Below, in pieces: positions 1 through 8,170 of a DNA stretch of 29,280 bases. A program made the translations under genes and the position numbers. The stretch's first letter is position 1. Each line of letters begins with the position of its first letter. Under the pieces are notes generated by a model. It made no database searches. It worked only from the letters and a program-made list of their open reading frames with translations, and had not been told where the DNA came from. The stretch is taken from the IMG/VR virus record IMGVR_UViG_3300017719_000119, positions 1 to 29,280 of that record. The stretch is one strand, 5' to 3'. The stretch is from a virus.

Positions 1-867
1 AAATATCAGACTATGTTAGATAGTGTACAAGGTAGAGGTCCATGTTTGGCATTTTTACCTTTCGTATCATTACCTGAAATAGAGGGTTGTATTGTAACAT
101 GGGATTTTATTGAGACTATTCATTCACGTTCATATACATACATCATTAAAAACTTATACTCACAACCAGGTGAAGTATTTGATACTATTATTGGTGATGA
201 GAAAATTCAGAAAAGAGCACAAACTATTACAGAAACTTATGATGACCTAATTGCGTCAGGTTATAAGTGGCATTTAGATAATAAGTCAGTGACAGAATAT
301 GAACTTAAAAAGAAATTATGGAAAGCATTGGTCACTGTAAACATTTTAGAGGGTTTACGTTTCTATGTATCATTTGCTTGTTCATTTGCATTTGGTGAAT
401 TAAAACTACTTGAAGGTAGTGCTAAGATTATTTCTTTTATTGCAAGAGACGAATCACAACACTTAGCAATGTCACAAAGAATTATTAATAACTACAGAGA
501 AGTAGAAAACGATAAAGTCATGCTAAAGGTCATTAAAGACACAGCAAAAGAAGTTGAGACAATGTATGACGAAGCAGTAGAGGAAGAGAAACGTTGGGCA
601 ACATATCTATTTTCCAAAGGAAGTATGATTGGTTTATCAGAAAAACTGTTACACCAGTTTGTAGAATATATGGCAAATCGCAGAATGAAAGCAATCGGCC
701 TGACACCAAAATACGACCAAAAAACAAATCCACTACCATGGGTAGACCACTGGCTGAATTCAAAGGGTACACAAAATGCACCACAAGAAACAGAGATTGA
801 GTCTTATGTAATTGGTGGTATTAAACAAGATGTAGAAAAAGACCAATTTAAGAAATTTAAATTATAA
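1..867 (+). CDS. nrdB: Ribonucleotide reductase class Ia beta subunit (5'-truncated by window edge)
   Basis: Small subunit of aerobic class I ribonucleotide reductase. It holds the diiron-tyrosyl radical cofactor that drives NDP reduction by NrdA, making dNTPs for phage replication. The frame is open from base 1 (K-Y-Q-T before the first ATG at 13), so the N-terminus lies outside the window and ATG 13 is not the real start. The first iron-ligand block is seen as ETIHSRSYTYI, with the E-x-x-H pair and the tyrosine expected to carry the radical. The second block is ARDESQHL (E and H ligands). The visible 288 residues fit the C-terminal three quarters of T4 NrdB (388 aa). The stop TAA shares its last A with the ATG of the next gene. 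NrdA is presumably upstream of the window. Confidence 0.95.
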   Translation, partial: KYQTMLDSVQGRGPCLAFLPFVSLPEIEGCIVTWDFIETIHSRSYTYIIKNLYSQPGEVFDTIIGDEKIQKRAQTITETYDDLIASGYKWHLDNKSVTEYELKKKLWKALVTVNILEGLRFYVSFACSFAFGELKLLEGSAKIISFIARDESQHLAMSQRIINNYREVENDKVMLKVIKDTAKEVETMYDEAVEEEKRWATYLFSKGSMIGLSEKLLHQFVEYMANRRMKAIGLTPKYDQKTNPLPWVDHWLNSKGTQNAPQETEIESYVIGGIKQDVEKDQFKKFKL

Positions 868-1058
868 TGGAAAAAGCAACAAAACATTGTACGAATTGTG
901 ATACAAAATACACCGTGACGTGGGATTTAGATGAACAAGATTTAGAACCAATGACGTGTCCTTTTTGTGGTTGGGAAGTTGAAGAACAAGAAGAGATTAT
1001 TGAGGAAATACCGAATGACGCAGACGGACACGACAGAGAAGACGATAATTGGGATTGA
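867..1058 (+). CDS. Small zinc-ribbon protein
   Basis: A 63-residue acidic protein with two CxxC knuckles, HCTNCDTKY near residue 8 and CPFCGW near residue 31, which together form a typical four-cysteine zinc ribbon. The C-terminal half is a run of Glu and Asp. The start overlaps the nrdB stop (TAATG), implying translational coupling, and the end overlaps the resolvase gene by 44 nt. Small zinc ribbons of this kind are common beside nrd and recombination genes in marine T4-like phages. The actual role is unknown; nucleic-acid or protein binding is the natural guess. Confidence 0.75.
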   Translation: MEKATKHCTNCDTKYTVTWDLDEQDLEPMTCPFCGWEVEEQEEIIEEIPNDADGHDREDDNWD

Positions 1059-1572
1059 TTACAGTTTAACAAGTCCTGCTATTAGTATTGATAATGGAGC
1101 ATTGATGTTCTTTTACCTCACAGGTAAAAAGAAATGGGCAATGACAATGAACGATACAATTGTTGGTGAGTTACATAAAGAATATAAAACTGATATAGAA
1201 AGATTCAAAAATATATCAGATTTCGCAATCAAAGTAATCCAGTCAACTTATAATCCTCATGTTTACATTGAGGGTTATTCTTTTGGTTCAAAAGGCCGAG
1301 GTGTATTTCAAATTGCCGAGAATTGTGGCATTTTAAAGTACAGATTAGAAGAACTAAATATACCATACAGTGTTATTGTTCCTAGTGTTGTAAAGAAATT
1401 TGCAACAGGAAAAGGTAATGCTGATAAAGACAAAATGTATGAGGCATTTGTGAAAGATTTGAAAATTGACTTGAAGAAAATATTTGATACCGAAAAGGTG
1501 GGCAATCCACTATCAGATATTGTTGACAGTTATTACATAGCGAAATGTGGAGAAGATAATGAACGTAATTAA
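1015..1572 (+). CDS. RuvC-like Holliday junction resolvase
   Basis: RNase H-fold endonuclease of the RuvC type, expected to cleave branched DNA made during recombination-dependent replication and packaging. The four acidic catalytic positions are visible in order: D in IIGIDYSLTS near the N-terminus, E in VYIEGYSFGS near residue 83, and the D-x-x-D pair in LSDIVDSYYIA near the C-terminus. The start at 1015 was chosen because GAGGA (1002-1006) lies 8 nt upstream; an upstream in-frame start at 967 would only add a basic tail deeper inside the previous gene. The length (185 aa) is close to bacterial RuvC (about 170). T4 itself uses endonuclease VII (gp49), so this is probably the functional replacement. 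Confidence 0.85.
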   Translation: MTQTDTTEKTIIGIDYSLTSPAISIDNGALMFFYLTGKKKWAMTMNDTIVGELHKEYKTDIERFKNISDFAIKVIQSTYNPHVYIEGYSFGSKGRGVFQIAENCGILKYRLEELNIPYSVIVPSVVKKFATGKGNADKDKMYEAFVKDLKIDLKKIFDTEKVGNPLSDIVDSYYIAKCGEDNERN

Positions 1573-2260
1573 AGGTTGGCATTTGCCAGATTGGGATAGA
1601 CATTATGAAGCAATGTTGAAAGAATATGATGGTAAATGGGAATATCAAAAAGATACAAGAGATTTTAGTTTAGCATATGTAAAAGACTTTACTAAAGAAT
1701 GTATTGATGTTGGTGGTAATATTGGTTTCTGGTCAAGAGACCTTGCAAATAAATTTAAATTCGTTCATGCATTTGAACCACATCCAGATAACATATTAGC
1801 ATTTAAGACTAATATGAAAGAAACAAATTACACACTATATTCAGTTGCAGTATCAGATAAGAGAGCTGGTAGAGTAGATTTATTTTCATCACCAGACGAG
1901 TGTGGTAATGTAAGTCTTAATGAATGGGGTGTACAAACAGGTAATAGTTTAAGAAAATTAGAACAAGAACAACTTTCTAAAATAACAGTTGATGTAGTTG
2001 CAATTGACGACTATAACTTTACAAATATTGGTTTTATGAAAGTAGATGTACAAGGTAACGAAAGAAACGTTGTATTAGGTGCTGAACAGATGTTACGTAA
2101 CAATGATGTTACATTAGTATTAGAACTACCTATGAGTCCTGGTAGAAAAACTTACGAAGCAGAAAAGAAAGAACATGATACTATCGTAGATATTCTAAAA
2201 GAATATGGATACGAAAAGAAAGGTCAACTACGGAAGGAGGCCGTATTCCAGAAATGTTAA
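1559..2260 (+). CDS. FkbM-family SAM-dependent methyltransferase
   Basis: Class I methyltransferase of the FkbM family, which usually O-methylates sugars or polyketides. The SAM-binding motif I is CIDVGGNIGFWS near residue 46, followed by the acidic motif HAFEPHP and the FkbM-typical FMKVDVQGNE near residue 160. ATG 1559 is preferred over a GTG at 1547 because GGAGA sits 5 nt before it. It overlaps the resolvase gene by 14 nt and the next glycosyltransferase gene by 7 nt. As the first gene of a glycosyltransferase run, it most likely methylates a sugar residue of the same glycan. The substrate cannot be read from the sequence. Confidence 0.85.
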   Translation: MNVIKGWHLPDWDRHYEAMLKEYDGKWEYQKDTRDFSLAYVKDFTKECIDVGGNIGFWSRDLANKFKFVHAFEPHPDNILAFKTNMKETNYTLYSVAVSDKRAGRVDLFSSPDECGNVSLNEWGVQTGNSLRKLEQEQLSKITVDVVAIDDYNFTNIGFMKVDVQGNERNVVLGAEQMLRNNDVTLVLELPMSPGRKTYEAEKKEHDTIVDILKEYGYEKKGQLRKEAVFQKC

Positions 2261-2982
2261 GAATAGGTGTAGTTACAACATTAAGTAAAAAATTATATAA
2301 AGAATACGGACATAAGTTTTTTGAGACTTATAATTGGCCTTTTGATTTGATTGTTTACAGTGAAGACATGTTAGATATACCAAACATGAAAGGTCTAGTA
2401 GTACGTTCATCATTTGATGAGATACCAGAGTTAAAAGAATTCGTTGAACGAAATAAAGATAGACCAGTTTCAGATACACCACAAGGTTATCTACATGACG
2501 CAGTTAGATTTAGTTACAAAGTATATGCATATTGCAATGAAATTATTACAAGTGAAGACTATGATGGTTTAATCTGTATTGACGCAGATAGTATCTTTAA
2601 CAAGAGGATAGACGAAGAATGGATTGAAAAACATATACACAGAAAAGAAAGTTTTATGACTTATCTTGGTAGAGGTAATCTTTACAGTGAATGTGGTTTC
2701 CTATACTTCAACAGAAACCATGAAAATACTTTTGAGTTTGCTGTTCGTATGAAAGAAATGTACAACACAGATACAGTTTATAAACTAAAAGAGTGCCATG
2801 ATAGTTTCGTATGGGATTATGTACGAAAACAAACAGAAGAGATACATGGTTGTAAAAATTATAGTATTGGCGATGGTAAACCAGGTCACGTACAAGCAAG
2901 GTCTATATTAGGACCTGTTTATGACCACATTAAAGGTCCTAAACGTAAGAAATTATTGAGAAGTCCAGAAAGGCGATTTTAA
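2254..2982 (+). CDS. GT-A-type glycosyltransferase-like protein
   Basis: A 242-residue protein with GT-A features: an N-terminal beta-strand LRIGVVTTL and a metal-binding DxD motif in GLICIDADSIFNKRID near residue 108, followed by CGFLYFNRNH. These fit nucleotide-sugar-dependent transferases with a Rossmann-like donor domain. The C-terminus is strongly basic (KGPKRKKLLRSPERRF), which could aid membrane or nucleic-acid association. The start has a strong GGAGG about 13 nt upstream inside the methyltransferase gene, and the stop overlaps the next ATG (TAATG). Donor and acceptor are unknown. Confidence 0.7.
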   Translation: MLRIGVVTTLSKKLYKEYGHKFFETYNWPFDLIVYSEDMLDIPNMKGLVVRSSFDEIPELKEFVERNKDRPVSDTPQGYLHDAVRFSYKVYAYCNEIITSEDYDGLICIDADSIFNKRIDEEWIEKHIHRKESFMTYLGRGNLYSECGFLYFNRNHENTFEFAVRMKEMYNTDTVYKLKECHDSFVWDYVRKQTEEIHGCKNYSIGDGKPGHVQARSILGPVYDHIKGPKRKKLLRSPERRF

Positions 2983-3659
2983 TGATAAACATTTTTATTG
3001 GTTATGATAGTAAAGAAAAGGCAGCCTTTTCTACACTAACGTATAGTATTTTACAGAATAGTACAAAACCAGTTGCAATTACACCAATTGCTTTAAACAA
3101 TATTAAAGATGACTTTGTAAGAGAACGTAATAGTTTATCTTCTACAGAGTTTAGTTTCAGTAGATTTATTATACCACATTTGATGAATTACCAAGGTTGG
3201 GCAGTATTCATGGATTGTGATATGTTAATGAGAACTGATATTAACGAACTATGGCGACAGAGAGACGACAAGTATGCCGTACAAGTAGTCAAACATAATT
3301 ACGTACCAAAACATAACAAAAAGTTTTTAGGTCAAACACAGACAGCATACGATAAAAAGAATTGGTCTAGTGTCATGTTGATGAACTGTAAGAAGTGTAC
3401 ACAACTAACACCAGACTATGTAAACAAAGCAAGTGGTTTAGAGTTACATCAATTCAAATGGTTAGAGAGTGATGACTTAATTGGTTCTATAGATAAAACT
3501 TGGAACTGGTTAGTAGGCGAATATGAATATAATCCTGAAGCAAAGAATATACACTTTACAGAGGGTGGTCCTTGGTTTAAAGATTATGAAAATGTTGATT
3601 ATGCAAAAGAGTGGTTTGAATATTATTTTGAATCAGGAACGGTACAGATTAAAAAATGA
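2982..3659 (+). CDS. Glycosyltransferase family 8-like protein
   Basis: A 225-residue GT-A transferase. It begins INIFIGYDSKE, the usual first strand of GT8-like enzymes, and carries the DxD motif in WAVFMDCDMLMRTDI near residue 80. A downstream block, GSIDKTWNWLVGEY, and a late histidine in NIHFTEGGPWF match the pattern of GT8-like transferases, where a C-terminal His helps bind the metal. The gene overlaps both neighbours by 1-4 nt, so it is translated as part of the cassette. It probably adds a hexose or related sugar to a surface glycan; specificity is not visible. Confidence 0.8.
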   Translation: MINIFIGYDSKEKAAFSTLTYSILQNSTKPVAITPIALNNIKDDFVRERNSLSSTEFSFSRFIIPHLMNYQGWAVFMDCDMLMRTDINELWRQRDDKYAVQVVKHNYVPKHNKKFLGQTQTAYDKKNWSSVMLMNCKKCTQLTPDYVNKASGLELHQFKWLESDDLIGSIDKTWNWLVGEYEYNPEAKNIHFTEGGPWFKDYENVDYAKEWFEYYFESGTVQIKK

Positions 3660-4519
3660 GTATTGAGTGTTTTTTAACAGGTGTAGGTAAAGATAAATTC
3701 TTATTGAACTTGGCTACTAGTCAGAATGGTATCATACATCAACCAGAATTAGGTAGAAACGAAAAGATTAAACCATTTGATAATGCATTTTGGCCTACGT
3801 TTAATAAACGTGAGTGGACTAAAAATCCTATTGCAGTTATAGGTACATTAAGAGGTACACATGAATTAATACAACTTGCAATGCAAAGAAAACATACATT
3901 TTATTATTTGGACCATGCATACTTTCACGCTACAAGAAATTATGTACCTGGTCCACATGGTAGATTGTATAGAATGATACGAAGTCAATTACAACTTAAT
4001 TATAATGTGATGTTAGAAGATGAAGATTGGAAAAGAATTAAGAAGTATGGTGAGCCAAAAAGACCCAAAGAATTTGTTAAACAAGGTAGTGAAATATTAA
4101 TTATACCACCTACAGAGGCCATTGCCAGAGTATATGGTTTTGATGTACCATATTGGTTAGAAAAAACACAAAGAGATATTAGAGCATTTACAGATAAAGT
4201 AATTAGAATTAGATATAAAGATACAGACATACCTTTACAAGAAAGTTTAAAGAACGCATATTGTGTTGTTGCTTTCCAATCTACAGTTGCTATAGAGGCA
4301 ATTTTATCTGGTATACCTTGTATTGTGGATCCTATTTCACAAGCAAAACCAGTTTCAAGTACCACTATTGCAGATATAGAAGAATTATATTATCCTACAG
4401 AAGATGAGATTATGTTATGGCAGTATAGTTTACTAGCATGTCAATTTACAGAAAACGAATTTAAAACAGGCGAGGCTTATGAAGCCACAAACAGGTTACA
4501 ACATGATAATTGGATTTAA
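3656..4519 (+). CDS. GT-B/capsule-synthesis-like protein, tandem paralogue 1
   Basis: First of three adjacent related genes. The 287-residue protein shares with the next two an aromatic YLDHAYFHATRNY-type block near residue 85 and a C-terminal donor-binding-like block, FQSTVAIEAILSGIPCIVD then QAKPVSS, near residue 207. This pattern (a Ser/Thr-rich turn, E/D-A, G-I-P) is that of the nucleotide-binding half of GT-B transferases and Kps/Wcb capsule-type proteins. It overlaps the previous gene by 4 nt (ATGA). It is expected to be a cytoplasmic sugar transferase, but the family assignment rests on motif resemblance only. Confidence 0.65.
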   Translation: MSIECFLTGVGKDKFLLNLATSQNGIIHQPELGRNEKIKPFDNAFWPTFNKREWTKNPIAVIGTLRGTHELIQLAMQRKHTFYYLDHAYFHATRNYVPGPHGRLYRMIRSQLQLNYNVMLEDEDWKRIKKYGEPKRPKEFVKQGSEILIIPPTEAIARVYGFDVPYWLEKTQRDIRAFTDKVIRIRYKDTDIPLQESLKNAYCVVAFQSTVAIEAILSGIPCIVDPISQAKPVSSTTIADIEELYYPTEDEIMLWQYSLLACQFTENEFKTGEAYEATNRLQHDNWI

Positions 4520-5480
4520 CGGTTCATTCAGAGATAGTTTCTTCAAGTTTCCTAAACATGAGGATTTTAAACTATGTGATTTTGAAAATCCACTACCACC
4601 TACAGCAGACGCCTACATAACAACAGGTGTTCAAGGTGTATATAAAGATTGGTCAGACCAGTATGAGTATATAAAAAGTACAGGTAAACCACAACTAGTA
4701 GTAGAGGGTGCCACATTTAGAAAAAATCTAATTATGGATAGTGACACATATTATTATAGAGTTAGTCTTGGTTGTTATACACATGACAAAGGTATATTTA
4801 AAAACAAAGGTGTAGGTCCTGATAGATGGAATATGATACAACAAGAACAAGATATTGAGATTAAACCTTGGCGAAAGAAAGGTCATTATATTCTATTGTG
4901 TTTACAAAATCCTAGTGATACAAGTTTAAACGATTTATATACAGAAGAAGTTTACAAAGACCTAGTTAGATTCACAAAAGGCGATGGTATAGAATATAAT
5001 TATTTAAACTACCTATATAAAATAATACAACAGATTGGTCAAGTTACACATGAACCTATAGTTGTTAGATTTCATCCTAGATTTTTAGATAAGTATGGTG
5101 ATAGAAAAAGAGGTTTCTTTGCAAGATTTAAACAACTTGGTGTAAAGAATGAAATTAGATATAGTGAGAACTACCAAGACTGGAATGAAACAAATGGTGG
5201 TTTTGGTTTTCAAAAAGATTTAGATGGTGCAAGAGCAGTAGTCTCATATTCAAGTAACGCATTAGTTGAAAGTGCGTGTGAGGGAATACCAACAATTGCA
5301 TTATCGCCGACTTCTCATGCTAGACCAGTTTCATACCATGATGTAAGTATTCTTAAAGAGAAACATATTGATTGTAAGTTTGATAGACAACAATGGTTAA
5401 ATGAGTGTGCTTACACTCAATGGAAAGTAAGCGAAATTAATTCAGGCGAAGTACATAAGAGGTTATTAGAATGGCAATAA
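4503..5480 (+). CDS. GT-B/capsule-synthesis-like protein, tandem paralogue 2
   Basis: Second of the three paralogues (325 aa from ATG 4503). It shows the aromatic block YYYRVSLGCYTHDKG, then GPDRWNMI, a motif shared with paralogue 3, then IVVRFHPRF, and the donor-site-like SSNALVESACEGIPTIALS followed by ARPVSY. ATG 4503 is preferred because the first beta-strand MIIGFNGSFRD starts there; the upstream in-frame ATG 4479 would add eight residues and deepen the overlap with the previous gene to 41 nt. The FHPR element resembles the substrate/donor contact region of surface-polysaccharide transferases. Exact function unknown. Confidence 0.65.
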   Translation: MIIGFNGSFRDSFFKFPKHEDFKLCDFENPLPPTADAYITTGVQGVYKDWSDQYEYIKSTGKPQLVVEGATFRKNLIMDSDTYYYRVSLGCYTHDKGIFKNKGVGPDRWNMIQQEQDIEIKPWRKKGHYILLCLQNPSDTSLNDLYTEEVYKDLVRFTKGDGIEYNYLNYLYKIIQQIGQVTHEPIVVRFHPRFLDKYGDRKRGFFARFKQLGVKNEIRYSENYQDWNETNGGFGFQKDLDGARAVVSYSSNALVESACEGIPTIALSPTSHARPVSYHDVSILKEKHIDCKFDRQQWLNECAYTQWKVSEINSGEVHKRLLEWQ

Positions 5481-6322
5481 TTACACATAAAATGGCGTGG
5501 GACAAGTGTTTATCACATGAAATCTGGCCAGCGATTGAAAAGGGTTGGAAAGACGCAGACCACGAAATTCATTTCTTTTGGGGTTTAGCAGGTAATAATA
5601 TAAGAAATATCAAAGAGTGTGAGGAACAAGGTAAAGAATGGTGGTACGTTGATGTAGGTTATTTAACTGACCAAATTGTAAGATATCCTGAACCGAAGAT
5701 AGTTTCCCGAATAAATACTTATTTTAGAATTGTACGTGGTGGTATTCACACAACACAATTTAGAGTAATAAGTCCAGACAGATGGAATATATTAGGAAAG
5801 AAAGCAAAAGCTAAAGGCAATCCTAATACTCCGTTTACTGGTAGTATAGAATTTAAAGGTTGGAGAAGTACAAGAGGCAACCATGTATTGGTAGCGCCAT
5901 CTAGTCCAACAGTTACTTATCATGTTAATGGTATTACACAACAAGAGTGGATTGACCAAGTCACAACAGAGATTAAGAAACACACAGACTTACCGATAAG
6001 GATAAGAAACAAACCAAGACCTGGAAATCAGTGGTGGAATACTCACATCCATGATGACTTAAACGAAGCACAATGTTTGGTCACCAACATGAGTTTATCC
6101 GCTATAGACGCTATATTACACTATACTCCTGTGTTTTGTCATAATAGAAATGTGGCATGGCCTGTTGCAAGTAGAGATTTGAAGTTTATTGAAAAACCAT
6201 TTAAGCCTGGGGCGAAAACAGTTAACGAGTGGTTGCAGATGATGTGTTACAATCAGTTTAATTTGGATGAAATTGAAGATGGCACGGCTTATGCAACGTT
6301 GCAGGAGCAGATACGAGTATGA
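5471..6322 (+). CDS. GT-B/capsule-synthesis-like protein, tandem paralogue 3
   Basis: Third paralogue (283 aa). Shared blocks are WWYVDVGYLTD, a GGIHTTQF...PDRWNIL stretch near residue 90, IRIRNKPRPG near residue 175 and the donor-site-like TNMSLSAIDAILHYTPVF with WPVASR. AGAGG lies about 8 nt before ATG 5471, and the gene overlaps the previous one by 10 nt. The Gly-Ile-Pro of paralogues 1 and 2 is replaced by Tyr-Thr-Pro, and the preceding Glu by Asp, so the three copies have diverged strongly and probably differ in substrate. Assignment is by resemblance to the sister copies. Confidence 0.6.
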   Translation: MAIITHKMAWDKCLSHEIWPAIEKGWKDADHEIHFFWGLAGNNIRNIKECEEQGKEWWYVDVGYLTDQIVRYPEPKIVSRINTYFRIVRGGIHTTQFRVISPDRWNILGKKAKAKGNPNTPFTGSIEFKGWRSTRGNHVLVAPSSPTVTYHVNGITQQEWIDQVTTEIKKHTDLPIRIRNKPRPGNQWWNTHIHDDLNEAQCLVTNMSLSAIDAILHYTPVFCHNRNVAWPVASRDLKFIEKPFKPGAKTVNEWLQMMCYNQFNLDEIEDGTAYATLQEQIRV

Positions 6323-6453
6323 AGAAGCCAAGACATGAATTTGATTTCTTTGTAAGACTTAGAATGTGGTACGCAGCCTTTAGAGGACATAAAGGCAAAA
6401 GATGGAATTATGAGCCATCAGAGTGGTACATGGGTCGTCACAAAGGAAAATAG
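6319..6453 (+). CDS. 44-residue basic hypothetical protein
   Basis: Short ORF starting at an ATGA overlap with the previous stop and ending with TAG directly before the next ATG (6454), so it fits exactly into the operon. The upstream GCAGGAGCAG supplies a Shine-Dalgarno sequence. The protein is basic and aromatic (several Arg/Lys; Trp, Tyr and Phe throughout, for example FFVRLRMWYAAFRGHKG). I do not recognise a family. The exact fit between neighbours, ribosome binding site and composition make it a likely real gene. Confidence 0.6.
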   Translation: MKKPRHEFDFFVRLRMWYAAFRGHKGKRWNYEPSEWYMGRHKGK

Positions 6454-7227
6454 ATGAAACAAGATTTGATTATTATTGGTTATGGTCACGTAGGCAAAGC
6501 AGTTGATAAGATTTTAAATCCTATACACAGAATTGTCGCAATTGATATTGAGGGTTACCAAAAAAATACAATCACAAAGCACGAAGGATATTCAGCAAAG
6601 GGTATCATTGTTTGTGTGCCTACACCAGAGGCACCAGATGGTAGTTGTGATATTTCTATAGTAGAAAAAGTATTACAAGAAAGTAATAAATTAAATCTTC
6701 CAGTATTAATTAAGAGTACCATTTCAATAGATGGTTACGCTGAACTAGCACATAAATATAGTATTACATATAGTCCAGAGTTTTTAAGACAAAAACATGC
6801 TGTTGACGATATGAAGAATGTTAAAGACATTTTTATTGGTGGTGCAGACGTACCATTTTGGGTAGATGTATTACGAGAGGTGTATCCTATGACAGTTAAG
6901 ATACATGAATGTAGTGTACCTGAAATGATAATGACGAAGTATATAAGAAATTCTTTCCTTGCAACAAAGGTAGTTTTCTTTAATGAGATACATCAACTTT
7001 GTAAGAAACTTGACATAAGTTACGACAAGGTGGTTTCAATGGTAGAGAAAGATGACAGGATTGGATCCAGTCATATGAAAGTACCAGGTGACCACGGTAA
7101 AGGATATGCCGGTGCATGTTTTCCAAAAGACGTGAAAGCATTTTTAAGAACGGCAGAAAAATCAGCAACTAGACTATCTGTTTTACGAACAGTAGATAAA
7201 ACAAATAGGCAACTGAAAGGTGACTAA
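6454..7227 (+). CDS. Short UDP-glucose/GDP-mannose dehydrogenase-like enzyme
   Basis: NAD-dependent nucleotide-sugar 6-dehydrogenase family (oxidation of a UDP- or GDP-hexose to the uronic acid). The N-terminal dinucleotide motif is IIIGYGHVGKAVD; IVCVPTPEAPDG and SPEFLRQ near residue 109 are family signatures; the catalytic cysteine is in GYAGACFPKDVKAF near residue 225, matching the usual GFGGSCFPKD. At 257 residues it contains the NAD-binding and central domains but lacks the C-terminal UDP-binding domain of typical enzymes (about 390-450 aa). It lies directly between the three paralogous transferases and another glycosyltransferase, so it probably prepares a uronic-acid-type donor, or acts on another short substrate. 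Confidence 0.85.
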   Translation: MKQDLIIIGYGHVGKAVDKILNPIHRIVAIDIEGYQKNTITKHEGYSAKGIIVCVPTPEAPDGSCDISIVEKVLQESNKLNLPVLIKSTISIDGYAELAHKYSITYSPEFLRQKHAVDDMKNVKDIFIGGADVPFWVDVLREVYPMTVKIHECSVPEMIMTKYIRNSFLATKVVFFNEIHQLCKKLDISYDKVVSMVEKDDRIGSSHMKVPGDHGKGYAGACFPKDVKAFLRTAEKSATRLSVLRTVDKTNRQLKGD

Positions 7228-7464
7228 ATGTCCAAGATTAAAAACAAAACCAGATGGTTGGGTTTTGCAATTGCTGTTCTTAGCGTTTACATTTTATCTA
7301 GTGCAAATATCAGCACACAATGGATTGGATGGTCGTTAAGTGTAGTAGCATGTGTTATGTGGGTATGGTTCGGATACAAAGATAAAGATTGGCCGAGAAT
7401 GCTTATGGAAACCATGTATATGTTATTAAGTTTGAGGGCAGTTTTTAATTGGTTAGGTCTATGA
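7228..7464 (+). CDS. Small multi-pass membrane protein
   Basis: A 78-residue protein with three predicted hydrophobic helices: about residues 11-27 (GFAIAVLSVYILSSA), 32-49 (IGWSLSVVACVMWVWFG) and 60-76. The N-terminus is basic (MSKIKNKTR), suggesting a cytoplasmic start. The pattern, including SAN after the first helix, resembles the membrane protein at 26599-26910, so the two may be distant relatives. It starts immediately after the dehydrogenase stop and its own stop overlaps the next start (ATGA). Function unknown; it could anchor or shuttle glycan enzymes. Confidence 0.65.
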   Translation: MSKIKNKTRWLGFAIAVLSVYILSSANISTQWIGWSLSVVACVMWVWFGYKDKDWPRMLMETMYMLLSLRAVFNWLGL

Positions 7465-8141
7465 ATTTTGTATGTGTATATTATGGTAAAAAATATCAGG
7501 TTGAGTATGTACAACACCTGTATAATATGGTTGAAAGACATACAAGAGTACCGTACAATTTTATCTGTTTCAACAACCACGAAGATTTAGCATTAAAAGT
7601 AAAAGGCGACATAGAGTATCGTAGATTTCATTACACCGATTTTGATGGTTGGTGGAATAAACTACAACTATTCAGTCCAGAGGCAGGTCTAGTAGGACCT
7701 AATCTTTACATGGACCTTGACGTAGTTATATTAGATGATATTGATGACCTTTTTACCTTTGGTGATGACCAAACGTTTGGTGTAATCAGAGACTTCAACC
7801 CTTCCACAAAACAGTACAACTCTTCTATAATGAAATGGAATAATACCGTTGGTACACCATGTATATGGGAACCATATCTATTAGAACGTGATAAGTGGAA
7901 CAGAGAACAAGGCGACCAAAATGTCATGTCTCTATTAATGCAAAAACATGGTCAACGGTGGTTACGTACTATGCCAGATGAGTGGACTTTTAGTTACAAA
8001 TGGAATAATAGAATAGAACCAAGATATCATAAGAACGACTGGACTTTTGAAAAGGTCAGCGAATCGAAGGTGGCCGTGTTCCACGGTAAACCAAATCCTC
8101 ACGAATCAGAGCAGGAATGGGTCAAATCCAACTGGTGTTGA
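7461..8141 (+). CDS. GT-A-type glycosyltransferase
   Basis: A 226-residue transferase. It begins MNFVCVYYGKKY, and the DxD motif is in NLYMDLDVVILDDIDDLF near residue 90, with a C-terminal histidine in VAVFHGKPNPHE, typical of metal-dependent GT-A/GT8-like enzymes. ATG 7461 overlaps the preceding stop (ATGA); a TTG at 7449 is possible but adds only four residues. It is the last gene of the first glycan cassette: a non-coding stretch with a perfect palindrome and a promoter follows. Confidence 0.75.
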   Translation: MNFVCVYYGKKYQVEYVQHLYNMVERHTRVPYNFICFNNHEDLALKVKGDIEYRRFHYTDFDGWWNKLQLFSPEAGLVGPNLYMDLDVVILDDIDDLFTFGDDQTFGVIRDFNPSTKQYNSSIMKWNNTVGTPCIWEPYLLERDKWNREQGDQNVMSLLMQKHGQRWLRTMPDEWTFSYKWNNRIEPRYHKNDWTFEKVSESKVAVFHGKPNPHESEQEWVKSNWC

Positions 8142-8170
8142 CAACTTGTCGCACATAAAAAACCAAAAAT

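Noticed and set aside
594-800. + strand open frame inside nrdB
   Set aside because: Alternate frame of the conserved NrdB coding region.
1308-1648. Minus-strand open frames in the resolvase and methyltransferase genes (and similar ones across the window)
   Set aside because: They lie opposite well-supported genes, lack ribosome binding sites and have no recognisable protein pattern.
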